Part shown: piece by piece, positions 20,851-32,100 of the stretch
How positions within the stretch are numbered: position 1 is the stretch's first letter
Layout of the letters: every line of letters starts with the position of its first letter
From: Diphasiastrum complanatum
Taxonomy: Eukaryota; Streptophyta; Lycopodiopsida; Lycopodiales; Lycopodiaceae
DNA length: 58,000 bases
NCBI GenBank assembly: GCA_029204225.1
Contig: CM055108.1
Coordinates: 26,219,303-26,277,302 of the forward strand
Direction: 5' to 3'
Program-made: the position numbers and the translations under genes
The notes under the pieces: generated by a model
Told to the model about the DNA's origin: nothing
The model's input: the letters and a program-made list of their open reading frames with translations, nothing else
The model's database searches: none

Positions 20851-21834
20851 TGGTATATGTCGCGCTATACCAACAGGGTTAATATAGATTTTGTAGTGAA
20901 AAGTATTGTTCCCACATAGGACAGCGTTAGAAAGTTATGTTTTTGGGGTAATTATGGCAGGTGGTTTTGAATGTTATTCTGGTTGTCGACAGACATTAGA
21001 AACTAACCAATATTACTTATATTTGAAATGGGTAATGTTAATGAATTCACAACAACAATCTGGCCTCTATCGAATTGAAGGAAGCACGTTCTACAAATGA
21101 AATGTTATCAGAGTAGTACAACAGACTACACTCTGGCTGACTAAGGTGTCAACAGAGAATCGAAAATTGTTCGATGTATTCACGACTGCGTAGACAATTA
21201 ATTAATTGAGTTTGTGAACTATTCGCTCCTAGACAATAGTCCTCAACAACTAAAGTCCAACTTAATGGTTAAAGAGTACAAATGGTTTCTGAGCACGTTA
21301 GAAAATTATGTCAATGCCAATCACGAAAACAGATCAGAGACTCAATTCTTTAGATAGGGACTGTCATCTCATTTGTATACATACTACTTAATTCAATGAT
21401 CGTGCTAGACTGCACAAAGATAGTCATTATTCGAGTGTCGAAAAAAAAATATTTGTTACAGACGAATAAGATGATTTTAAGACAGTTTTTTAGAGCATGC
21501 TTTACGGAGACATAGCAAACGACTGTAATGCACAAGAGCGTCTGTCTGATCAGAGAGTAATTCATGAAATGCATTAGAGATTGTTAGCAGACTCAAGATC
21601 ACTCACACTCAGCAGTGCGGAGAACAGAGATAAGGGAGAATAACTCACAGAACTCTATTCACTTCTTCAATCTCTTACATAAGCATAAACTCTTCTCTCT
21701 TGATGATTGAGACTGAAGTGTGAGATATATATATATTTCATGGGGCGAACAAACACACCTCTTAAACAATAGGTGCGTCGCTCCCGCAAAAGGGTCTAGT
21801 TAAGATTTAACTGAAAATACGTTCAACTATACCA
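20851..21834 (-). repeat. G4 5' LTR (probable extent)
   Basis: The inner end at 20851 begins TGGTATA, and a matching TATACCA lies at 21828-21834, giving a plausible 984-bp LTR. Its inner end is a 22-bp palindrome (20851-20872). There is no second LTR to confirm the outer end, so it could extend to about 22010. Confidence 0.55.
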
Positions 21835-22130
21835 TAAGAGGTATACTTAACTATGAGTTAAAGTTACTCTAGTTTAACATGTCTTTTCATAACTAGTCGT
21901 TTCGTATGGACGACCTAGTTAAGAGTTATCCAAGGCAATGTCTTTTCCTATTAAAGGTCTAGCCCTTAATTTATAAGGCAAGTAGCTAGGAGATATATTC
22001 TCGAAAAATGACTTAGGCCTCTTCATGATTTATACTTAACCAGTTCATATCTTCATTTTTTAGTATATTATGCTATATTTATGTTGATATTCAATTTTTG
22101 ACATTTGCGTGGCATCACAGTGTGACATTT
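21835..22130. other. No gene recognised
   Basis: AT-rich. It may be the outer part of the G4 LTR (the TTAACTATAC motif of the LTR recurs in inverted form near 21845) or flank. Confidence 0.3.
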
Positions 22131-22790
22131 TCTGACGAAGCATGCAATGTGATTGATGCCAATACCAGTACTCTCAAGGCAGAAGAAAAGGTAATCTATA
22201 TTATTTGAAGGTACACCTTCTGAAGATCAGGTGCATCAGACTCATGACGACTCGCCAGACACTCTGTAGCACAGAAGACTCTGCCACATGAACTTAATGG
22301 CACTTTACCAGGCAGGCATCATGGAGCGATAACAGGGGCCAACATCTCGAATGCAACCAATTTGACCACCTATGATGCATGTTTGAAAGGCAAGATATCG
22401 CACACTCCATTCGTCAAAGACTCCTACGAAACGACAAAGATTCTGGAGCTAGTGCATTCTAACATCTGTGGACCATTCAATGTGATCTCAGTAGGAGGTC
22501 CGAAATATTATATAACCTTCATTGAAATACAAGGCAATACTGGTAGCGAAGGATTTCTCTCAAAGATACGGTATTGACTACTCTGAAACATTCTCTCATG
22601 TCGTCAAACATTCATCCCTACATCTGCTATTTGCATATGCAGTAGCTTATGACCTCAGGATCCACATTGTGGATGAGAAGACAGCCTTCCTGCATGGCGA
22701 ATTAGATGAAGAGGTCTACATGGATCAACCCCTAGGATATGTCTCGAATTCACTTCCTGACTATGCATGCAGAATGCATAGAAGCATCTA
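22131..22790 (+). pseudogene. Internally deleted Copia: pre-integrase, integrase start, RT
   Basis: HRRLCHMNLMALYQAGIM (pre-integrase), then ACLKGKISHTPF and ILELVHSNICGPFNVIS with YYITFIE (integrase start). The next residues are already RT, in another frame: MKYKAILVAKDFSQRYGIDY, then TFSHVVKHSSLHLL, VDEKTAFLHGELDEEVYMDQ and PLGYV. Most of integrase and the start of RT are missing, joined near 22530. The fragment ends at the L1 LTR. Confidence 0.88.
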
Positions 22791-23192
22791 CGGGCATTTC
22801 TCTCACGCCAATGCACTACGTGGATATGCACGTAGTGCTCAAAGAATCAAAGACAAAAAATCAATAGATGATATTGTAGTCTTCACGCACATATCAATTT
22901 GTGTTGTGTCTGATCTCAAATGCATATGTTTCTGTTGCTAATCACGTGTCTGAGTTTCTTCTTGTTCATTTTGAATTTCGCACTTTGGTTGAAACTATGT
23001 TGAATGTTGTATTAATTTTATGAACGTAGATAAGTAGTGACTGACTACACTCTGGAGGACTATAGGAGTGATTCAGCTGGCAGTGTCCAGTGATCACATC
23101 TGAACTCCATCCGAGATGAATAGAGTTGTGCTTGATTCGCCTTCGTGAAAGTTTTGCGAATCCGACAAATTCATCAGTCATCACAACCAACA
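22791..23192 (+). repeat. L1 3' LTR, 5'-truncated
   Basis: Matches 6950-7265 of the L1 LTR, including the hairpin at 22813-22838, and then runs to CAACCAACA at 23192 followed by the duplication TTCTT. Confidence 0.75.
22813..22838 (+). promoter_or_regulatory. LTR hairpin, L1 copy 3
   Basis: Arm GCACTACGTG, loop GATATG, arm CACGTAGTGC: a perfect 10-bp stem. Confidence 0.75.
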
Positions 23193-23239
23193 TTCTTAAT
23201 GGTTACCTTGAGGAGGAGATTTACATGGAACAACCTCCT
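23193..23239 (+). pseudogene. Copia RT fragment, right of insertion
   Basis: Continues the RT motif cut at 17445: NGYLEEEIYMEQPP, then broken by an L1 LTR scrap at 23240. The first five bases are the target-site duplication. Confidence 0.85.
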
Positions 23240-23391
23240 CTTTCGTGAATCTTTCATGTTCGTGTCTTCTCGTCAGGGTGTTCACGAACATTTTCACTTC
23301 GTGTCTTTTGACTTTCGTGTTCGCAAACTTTTTCATCAAAGCGAGGGCTGAAAGCTATCAAAGCTTTGGTAATAGAAACGTTTTGTTTCTT
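23240..23391 (-). repeat. L1 LTR fragment, minus orientation
   Basis: On the minus strand it begins TGAAGAAACAAAACG at 23391 and matches about 150 bp of the LTR start at 15980-15835. Confidence 0.8.
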
Positions 23392-23595
23392 CATCACTGT
23401 AGTACGGACGATTTCAAAGTTAGTACTATAAGATCAAACGTGATTTCTATCACTATCAAACATTGAAATTGATAGGCGTAGTCATGCATTGTGAAAGAGA
23501 GAAGATAGTTTATTCCGCCATGCACGAAAAGTTTTCTTTCTAGACATTCGTTTCTTTTCGAACTAGACCTATCTTCACAACACCACTTTCCGACA
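23392..23595 (+). repeat. Copia C3 LTR, 3' part
   Basis: Ends CTTTCCGACA directly before a PBS. It shares CGATTTCAAAGTTAGT and TAGTCATG stretches with the end of the LTR at 40800-41981. It is truncated on the left by the L1 scrap. Confidence 0.75.
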
Positions 23596-23623
23596 TGGTA
23601 TCAAAGTGACATGGTATCAGAGC
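23596..23623 (+). promoter_or_regulatory. Duplicated Copia primer-binding site
   Basis: TGGTATCAAAG at 23596 directly abuts the LTR, and a consensus TGGTATCAGAGC lies 16 bp further (23612-23623). Confidence 0.8.
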
Positions 23624-23819
23624 ATTTTCACTACTTCTTCATCTGATTCTAACATGATATCAGAGCGAAAGCTCTAATACTTGATATCTTTCATGATATC
23701 AAATTGATATCATACTCTTCAGTTCTTTTCAACCTTTCAGTATCAAAGAATTGATTTTTCTATTGTTGGCATTACTATATCTTAGCGTCATTGATACAAT
23801 CGATAGACTAAGTTCCAGA

Positions 23820-25510
23820 TGGATTCTCAAAGTAAAGCTGGTCTCATTGCAGACAAGCTGAATAGATCCAATTATCATTTGTGAAAATTTAAGATGAAGA
23901 CCTTGTTAATCGCCAATAAATTATGGGATGTTGTTACAGGTACAGAAGTAAAACTTGAAGACGACAACTCAAAATGGAAATCAAAGGACGGTAAAGCTTT
24001 CGTGCTTATCATTCTCAATATATCAGATACACAGATTGGACACATAGCTGAAGCTAAAACGTCAATAGATGTTTGGGACATTTTGAACTCACTATATGAC
24101 GTAAGGGACATAACTACTAAGTTACATCTACGAAGAAAATTCTTCCCATTCAAAATGTCTATTGGTGATTCACTTCAGAGTCGCATTAACCAATTTAAGA
24201 ATCTCTTGCAACAGATGGCCACTGTCGGATCAGTCATAGACGATCAAGACACAATAATGATATTACTTTCAAGCTTGTCCTCTACATATGAGAACTGGGT
24301 GATGATCATATTGACACACTCAAATTTAACTCTTACTAGAGTTATCACTATGTTGTTGCAAGAAGATAATCAAAGAAGTCAAGACACTTCTTCTACTTTC
24401 TCCTCTTAAGCTCTATATGTCAACAAAGGCTCTAAGCAACATAAGCAAAAGCTCCAAGAAGACTGCAACGAATCAAAAACAGACTCAAAGCCAAGCACAA
24501 TCATCAAATCCACAATCGAAAAAGGAGATGTTTTGCAGGTATTGCAAGCACAATAACCATCAGATCAAGAATTGCCAAATTCTCCAAGCGAAGAACACAG
24601 CCAAGCAACCTGATCAACAAGCAAACACAGTCTCATCATCTCCCCAGGTCAAAGTGGACGAAGGCACATTCATGGTCAAAGATCAAAGTGCATTTTTGGA
24701 TGATTCATGGTTTCTGGATTATGGAGCTACACAACATATGACCAATCAACGTGAGATCTTCAACTCCTATATGCCTTACAACACGAGGAAATACGAGGAA
24801 ATTTGTTCATCTTGGTGACAATAGTACTCACGCTACTGAAGGTGAAGGTATTGTAAGATTGCATTTCCAGCATGATCAATTCAAATTACTATCAAAGGTA
24901 TTATATGTTCCTAAACTTTCTACAAATCTATTATTAGTGAATAGAATTATAGATTAAGGTCATAAGGTAGAATTCAAATTTGATCAACGCAAAATTGTTG
25001 ATAGGAGCAATAAGCTCCTTGCACTCGGCAAGAGGTAGGATTACTTATATAGATTGGCACATTGCTATTCTGAGTCTAGTCAAGCCTTGAAAACCTCTGT
25101 TCTAGTCAGTAAAGCATTACTATGGCATCATCGCTTAGGACACGTGAATCATGCATCTATATTGAACATGTCCAGACAATCCATGGTTCTTGATCTCGAC
25201 AATCCTTCTGGTAAGGTCGATCTCCCTATTTGTCATAGTTGCATCTTTGGAAAGCAGACTAGAATTCCTTTTAGATCAAATCATAGGCATGCTACAATGG
25301 ATCTATTAGATGTTGTTCATACAGATATATGTGGACCAATGCAAACTCCTTCATTGCTAGATGCAAAGTACTTAATTACCTTTATTGACGAACTCTCCAG
25401 AAGAACAATTTTTTATTTCATTAAACAGAACTCGGAGGCTTTTCATCAAATTCAGATAGCTCAAAGAGCATGCTGAGAATCATACTGACAAACGAATCAA
25501 AGCAGGTACA
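23820..25510 (+). pseudogene. Copia C3 gag-protease-integrase, truncated
   Basis: Gag starts MDSQSKAGLIADKLNRSNYH with a stop near 23882, then runs MKTLLIANKLWDVVTGTEVK to 24409. A zinc knuckle CRYCKHNNHQIKNC lies at about 24535-24576. Protease region: SWFLDYGATQHMT, where the usual DSG reads DYG, so protease is inactivated. KVLYVPKLSTNLL follows after a frameshift, then pre-integrase WHHRLGHVNHASILN...CHSCIFGKQTR (25120-25275) and integrase start VVHTDICGPM with YLITFIDELSRR. A frameshift near 25450 precedes EHAENHTDKRIKAG. Homology ends at about 25510 before the second catalytic Asp. Compared with 1313-2768, it keeps the zinc-finger cysteine but loses the protease serine. Confidence 0.9.
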
Positions 25511-26404
25511 GTCAAGGTGCCCTTCGTTTGGAGGCTATTGTCTTTCGTTTGGCCAAAATAGGCTAAAGGAGATGAAAATAAGGGCAATTTGGGTTTTTGA
25601 ACTGTTTCTTCGGTGTGAAGAAACTTCACCTTTCACAAAACTTGGGACCCAACAATTTTTTCAGTTTGAAAATTTTTAATGAAAAGAAGGCCTATTTTGC
25701 CTTTCAATTCTTCAGGACCCTTTCAAAGCCCATCTAAGGGTGATTCTCCATCCTTTTGTTGTATGATTTTTTTGCAATTTGCATACAACTTTTGAAGACC
25801 AATATTGGAAAAGAAATTCCAAAAAAATGTTGAATTGTAGTAGTCTTGTAATTGTTGTAGATGGTTGCAAAATGAGAGTGTAATTTGAGCTTCTTCCTAT
25901 ACCCTTAGAATTTTTCTCAACCACTACAAAATTTCTAATTGAAACACAATAAAAAAAATTCCAAGTATATATGCTTGTGAAAATATTTTTTGTCAATAAA
26001 GAGTGTGATTGTGTCATCCCCACTTTCGTCGTTCAAATTTCAAATACTTTTTGTATGTAGTTGTACTGTTCCTATGCCCATACTTTGCCCAAATTTGACC
26101 CCCAAATAAATGACTTCTAGTATTACGATGCACATCATATACTTGAATTGCTTTGATTATAATGATCATTATTTATAATATATACAAGAAGATCCAATAA
26201 TTTTTTTTCCCTAAAAGGTGTTTCTGAAGATTTACAATCAGACAAAATAAATGAGCGACAAGTGGTCTGCTCATATTCAGATGCCATTTCTGATTCAGCT
26301 TCTACATCTATATCAACGTCATCTTCATCTACCTCCATTGGAACAGATGAAGGGATTGTCAGTGACATGAGAGAAACCCGAATTCCTACAGTGGAGTTGC
26401 ATGG
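25511..26404. other. No gene recognised; short acidic ORF on minus strand
   Basis: AT-rich with no transposon motif. A 92-codon minus frame at 26135-26413 contains the acidic stretch VDEDDVDIDVEAESEMASEY but has no recognisable family. It could be an exon scrap or chance. Confidence 0.3.
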
Positions 26405-26768
26405 AAAGTCCACTTAACTGAACTCATTAACCTACCAGAGATCCACATGTGTAACTGCATGCATGGATGTTGCATGTATTGCATGTCAACTCATAAAACT
26501 GCCTAGACATATGTAGATCACAGAAACCACTTTGCATGTTGCATGCACTGATTGCATGTGGCTTGCATGCATACAGTATGACATTGCATGCTATCTAAAC
26601 TTCTGCATGTCATCAAAAATGAATCTACCTAACTCAAATCCGACCGATACTAGAAGGTTATGTGCTCAATTCACATACCTTTTATGTACAACATGAAATA
26701 TAGTGGAAATAACCATGGACATGGCCCCAAACTCGAGATAGAAAAATAATATTTTAATAATCTTTACA
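26405..26768 (-). repeat. Copia C4 3' LTR (inner end firm, outer end uncertain)
   Basis: Begins TGTAAAGATT on the minus strand right after a purine tract (26769-26778). It contains a cluster of GCATG motifs (26457-26607). The outer boundary is a guess based on LTR length. Confidence 0.5.
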
Positions 26769-26778
26769 CTCCTCCTTA
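26769..26778 (-). promoter_or_regulatory. C4 polypurine tract
   Basis: TAAGGAGGAG on the minus strand just before the LTR TGTAAAG. Confidence 0.7.
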
Positions 26779-26789
26779 AAATTTATGTT

Positions 26790-28376
26790 CCTATCAATAT
26801 AGACTTCAAAATTAGGCCAAGGTTAGACCTCATCTTGATAAAGACATTCTTGAGTAGTGGCTTGGTGAGAAGATTTGCAACACAATTTGTGGAATCAACA
26901 TGCTCCAGTGAGATCTCTCTCCCAATGACTTTTTCTCTTACAAAATGAGGAGCTACTTCAATGTGTTTGCTCCTTGCATGGCAAAAACTGGGTTATTTGC
27001 AAGAGCTTGAGCAGAAATGTTGTCATTCTTGATAACTAGAAGATCTTCATCTGCATAATACTTTAGCTCCAAAAGTAGCCTTTTGATCCATAAAACCTCC
27101 TTTGTGGTGGTTGTAATAGATTTGTACTCAGCTTCACAAGATGATAAGGAAATAGTTGCTTGCTTCTTTGATAGCTAAGAAACCAAGTTCCCTCCAAGAA
27201 ATATAGTGTAAGCACTTGTGGATTTTCTATCCAACCTGTCTCCTTTAAAATCTGAATCTGAAAAAGCAATCAAAGTTAGATCTTCTCCCTTGTAGAATAA
27301 TCCATAATCTAAGGTAGAATTATATACCTCAAGATTCTTTTAGCCAACTTCCAATGATATAACTTTGGATCCTGCATCTATTGACTTAGCTTATGAACAC
27401 AAAAGCTTAGATCAGGTCTAGTCACTGTTAACCAAATAAGTGAGCCAATAAGACTCATATATCCTCAAAGGATTTTTCATCATCTTTCATAGGAACTTTT
27501 ACAGTGTGCTCCATAGGTGTATCTGTGCCTTTACAATTTTCCATCTGGAATTTCTTGAGCATGGAAAGTGCATATGTACTTTGGCTTAGAAATGCATGAC
27601 CTTTCCAAAAATCTATTTCAAGGACAAGAATATAGTAAAGAACTCCTAAGTCCTGCATCTTAAACTTGATACCAAGTGCATGCTTAGTTTCTTCAACTAG
27701 CTTCTCATTATAATACAGAGAAGGGTCATATTCATTATAATACAGAGAAGGGTCAACTAGCTTCTCACTATTTCCACAAAGAATGATATCATCTACATAG
27801 ATGAGAAGAATAACTACAAAGTTATCTACAAACTTATAATACATAGAATGGTCATATTCACTTAGACAAAGTCCGAGTGATATAAGATAGGAGTTGAGCC
27901 TTGCATACCAAGACCTTGGTGCTTGTTTTAGTCCATAGAGACTTTTCAACAAAAGACAAACTTTTGATTCATCACCTTTTTTCACAAAACCTGGAGGTTG
28001 CTCCATGTAAATCTCCTCCTCAAAGATGTTTCTCCACAATACCTCGATCAGTACAGTAAGCCTTGAATTCATTGGAGATGTACTCACCTCCACGATCTGT
28101 GCAAATCTGCTTCAACTTATTGTTTGTCTGCTTCTCAACCCAATTCATATACTCAACAAATTTCTCGAAAGCTTCAGATTTTGTACGAATAAAGTATACT
28201 ACAGCAAACTTGATGAAGTCATCAATAAACGTAATGAAGTATTTTGCATCACCTAAAGACAATACTCCGAATGGTCCACAAATATCTGAATGCACAATTT
28301 CTAGTACCTTAGTTGCTTTATAAACATCCTTTCTGCTCTTTTCTGGCAATAAGAGAATGTCTCTATCAATATACAT
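26790..28376 (-). pseudogene. Copia C4 integrase-RT-RNase H, internally deleted
   Basis: Read from 28376 leftwards. Integrase half: VLEIVHSDICGPFGVLSLGD, then YFITFIDDF and ICTDRGGEYISNEFKAYCTD. At about 28020 it jumps directly into RT: EEEIYMEQPPGFVKKG, LKSLYGLKQAPRSWYARL, LLIYVDDIILCGN (YVDD intact) and MQDLGVLYYILVLEID. It continues to 27455, followed by RNase H with several frameshifts (SKKQATISLSS, KEVLWIKRLL, 27270-26950) and a tail ending at the PPT. The second half of integrase and RT fingers are missing. An in-frame duplication (DPSLYYNE twice) sits at about 27690-27770. Confidence 0.92.
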
Positions 28377-28770
28377 ATATATAATCCTTAGATTGAAGGG
28401 TGGCCCTTAGAGACCAAATCCCAAACTTTTTATAAGTGTCCATTAAAAAACTTTGAAAGGTAACCATCAAAGAAATTACTTTTGCATTTTCGTGGGCACC
28501 CGAAACTTCGTCGGTCCCGTCAATCTCATTTTGCTTCCAACGTTCTCCTTCATCTCCTTCACATGTCAGCCAAGAAGAATGAAAGCTTCTCTGGTTCTTG
28601 TAGCAAGCCTATGGACATTCAAATCCTCACAGATCAGTGCATACAAGACTTGTATAATGCATTTACCATGCATCTACCACCATTCACAAAATCATGGAAA
28701 CGCTATTAGCACACAAGCATTCACATCCTCTCTTTTCTACAAGGATTGAATCATGGCAGCCATTAACAAT
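28377..28770 (-). pseudogene. C4 leader and gag N-terminal remnant
   Basis: After the PBS the minus strand has ATGGCTGCCATGATTCAATC, a possible gag start, then stops. Near 28420 KVWDLVSKGHPS resembles the LWDLV motif of Copia gag. Gag C-terminus and protease are missing, and the sequence passes directly into integrase at 28376. Confidence 0.55.
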
Positions 28771-28783
28771 GGCTCTCATACCA
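28771..28783 (-). promoter_or_regulatory. C4 primer-binding site
   Basis: TGGTATGAGAGCC on the minus strand, one base off the Copia consensus. Confidence 0.8.
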
Positions 28784-29131
28784 TATTGGAAAACTTGAAG
28801 GAGATTACGACAATTAGAAACAATCACATTCAATGCGTGTAATCATCACTCATCTAATCCATTAACCAATGAACTAGGACCACAACAGAGAAATCAGACA
28901 TGAAGAATAAGATACAACATAGCCGTTACAATCTTCTCCACTCCTCTCATTATGAATGAACAAGACAATGAATACAAAGCTATGTATAGGGGTTGCTAGC
29001 ACCCTTTGGAATCATACAAGACATTTAGGCCTATTACCATTATTAAATATTGCGAAGACACAATACTCGACAAATAACAATTCAAAGTAATTGTACAACA
29101 ATATAAACTCGACATTAATATTCTAATAGTA
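28784..29131 (-). repeat. C4 5' LTR
   Basis: Lies right of the PBS. A TATACATA motif lies near 28985. It is bounded on the other side by a purine tract (GGGAGGAGG on minus, 29132-29141), which normally marks a 3' LTR. Confidence 0.6.
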
Positions 29132-29189
29132 CCTCCTCCCATTAAAGTGTATAAAGGGAAAAAGAAAGAGATGAGTCTACAAGTAGTAT

Positions 29190-32100
29190 TTTGCCATGAA
29201 TATATTTTCTGAAAGTCAAAAACTCTCCATCGCTACTATGTTTCCGGATGGAAAAGCCTTAGTATGGTGGGAGGACTAGCCAAAGGAAAACAACCATTGA
29301 CATGGAAGGCATTTTGCCTAGTATTCAAAGAATAGTTTCTTCCCTTGTTAGATGATTATGAACATTTTCAAAAACTTTTGGGATTGACTATGACTAAAGG
29401 CCTTTATCAATTCATTCAAGATTTCCATGAGTATTTTAATCCTCTTTATAGTGAAATACCTCCAAAGATACATATGCTCATGTTTATTGATGGTTTACCT
29501 AAGGACTATCAAGTGGATGTTTGAAGGAACCATCCCAACATTCTAGAAGATGTTATTAGGGCACAAAAGTTTTTGATGATACTCCTAAGCCACATAAGAG
29601 TCATCACCCTAATGAGAAAAATAAGGGTTTTCAATATAAAAGAAATGATAAGGAATTCACCAATGAGACATCTTCCAATCCTAATTCTAAGAAACCCAAC
29701 CTAGTGGAAGCTCAGAAGAAGAATCTTTGCTTCAAGTGCAGTGGAGAGGGTCACCTTGCACGTGATTGTGTCAACACAAAGCCTCAACCTCAGGTATCAT
29801 ATCTCAAAGTAATGAGTTTGATATTTGTTTTCTTAGTTCAATGCTTTATGGACCTAATGAGTTAACCTGCATTAAGGGTAAAATTGGAGGACATGTTGTT
29901 ACTGTACTTTTTGACATGGGATCCACTCATAATTTTATAAATGCAAATATGGTGCAGATGCTAAACCTTCCCATCAAAAAAAGTGAGAAGAAATATCGTG
30001 TGACAATGGCATGAGGATGCAATTCCGAACCCATGGAATATGTGGTTCCTAATGTACCATTGCACATACAGGACTATGTTGAAAAACTAGAATTCCATGC
30101 CGTTGATTTAAAAAATGTGGATGTTGTTCTTGGGCAACAATGGCATTATGATAAGAATAGATCATTGAAAATTGATTTTGTTGAAAAGTCTTTAACTCTT
30201 ATGCATGATTGTTCTTTAACAAATATTAGTGCTAGTTTAGGTATTGATGCTACTGGTATTAAACCTTACTCTAAGCATGGGCTTAACTCTTTGATAAAGA
30301 ACACAAAGTATAAAGTTTATTTATGTTTTCACAAAAATTTAATTTGTTGCAATGATGAGATTCTTAAACTTAATGCCATGAACTTAGGTTTACCACATGA
30401 AAGGTCTATAGATCACAAGATTGACCTTATACTAGGTTCAATTCTGATTGCACAACACCCTTATAGGATGAGTGCATCGGAAGAGGCTGAGATACAAAAG
30501 CAATTAAGTGAGTATCTAGAGAAGGGGTGGGTTAAACCTAGTAAGTCTCTTTGGGCATCACCAGTGGTTTTGGTAGCCAAGAGGGATGGGACTATATGGT
30601 TTTGCGTGGACTATAAAAAGTGAACAAAGTTACAATTAAGAATAGGTATCCACGACCGTGAATGGATGACCTAATAAATTATCTTGTTGGTGCTTGGTAC
30701 TTTACCAAGATAGATCTAATATCAGGGTATGATCAGATTCGCATTAAGGTAGAGGATATACCTAAGATGGGTTTTCAAACTTGGTTTAGACACTACGAGT
30801 TTTTGGTCCTTCCATTTGGTTTGACCAATGCACCAACGACTTTCCAACAAATGATGAACGATTTGTTCAGGCCATATTTGGGAAGATTCGTAGTATTGTT
30901 CTTCGATGATATCCTAGTCTTTAGTAAGACTTTGGTAGAACATAAAGAGCATCTTAGGATTGTCTTGGACATCTCAAGAAGAGAAAAACTATTTGCTAAA
31001 GAGTCTAAGTGCAATGTTTTTGCTAAAGAGTTATCATACCTGGGGCATAAGATTTTCGAACATGGAATAGAAATTGAGGCCGATTGTATCCAGAGGGTTA
31101 TTGAATGGCCAATTCTTACTATTGTTCAGAAAATCAAGTCATTCTTGGGTTTCGTAGGATTTTTCCGTTGGCACATACCCTAGTTTGCTAGGATGGCATT
31201 TTCCCTCACTCAAGCTTTGAAAGGCTTTAAATAAGTTAGCCGAAGGGCTAAGAGTCCACTAGTGATGTGGACGAAGGATATGAATAATAGTTTTGAGTTG
31301 CTTAAGAAAATTGTGACAACTGCACTATCCTGATCATTGGAAATCCTAAGAAACCATTTGTGGTTAGGACCTAGGCCAGTAATTATGTGATTGAAGTTGT
31401 CTATGGACATCATGTTGCTTTTGAAAGCAAGAAACTCAATCTGGCTCAATCTAGGTATTGCACCTATGAAAAGTAGTTTTATGCTATTATTCATGACTTG
31501 AAAATTTGGTGACATTATTTGTATGGAGCCAAATTTGATGTTTTGATTGATCACCAAACGCTCTGTTATTTCTATGATGCCACAAATTTAAAAGGGAGAC
31601 ATGCAAGATGGGTTGAGCTAATGCATGTATTCGACTTCGATATTGTAAAGGAGGTCAAAATACTCTGACGGATGCTTTGAGTCGTCTACTGATTATTAAT
31701 CAGTTAAGCTTTACCGATATGTAACCGAGATTATTTCAATCTCTCCAAGGACTTTTTAAGTCTGATTCAATTTGTGGAAAGTATTGGCAACATGTACTTT
31801 CTAGGGTCGATTCGGACAAGCAAGATGTCTCGAATCAGAGAAAGATTAAAATAAATTTTGCTATATGGAATGGGATCTTGTTTCGTAAGGGCAAGGTATG
31901 CGTACCAGAGAATGACACAGTTAGGGCCCAAATCATGCATGACTTCATGATAGTCCATGCGCGTATAACATCCGGGTATTCAAAGAACACTTGACTTAGT
32001 TAGGTGGCACTTTTTGTGGCCTAAGATGAAAAGTCTAATAGAGGCTTATGTACTTAAATGTACTAAGTGTCAATTAAATAGAGCTAAAAGGCTAAAAGCT

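Larger units (their letters stand above)
17446..23192 (+). mobile_element. L1-bounded composite insertion in a Copia RT
   Basis: The left end is TGAAGAAACA and the right end CAACCAACA. Flanking 5-bp duplications are TTCTC (17441-17445) and TTCTT (23193-23197), one mismatch. Removing the insertion brings together the two halves of the RT motif in frame, which independently supports the boundaries. Only the LTR ends belong to L1 (17446-17945 and 22791-23192); the interior is Gypsy G4 and another Copia fragment, so the L1 body was replaced by later insertions or deletions. Confidence 0.8.

Noticed and set aside
26135-26413. Acidic 92-codon ORF
   Set aside because: No recognisable domain, no splice or promoter context; kept only as a remark in the gene-free stretch.
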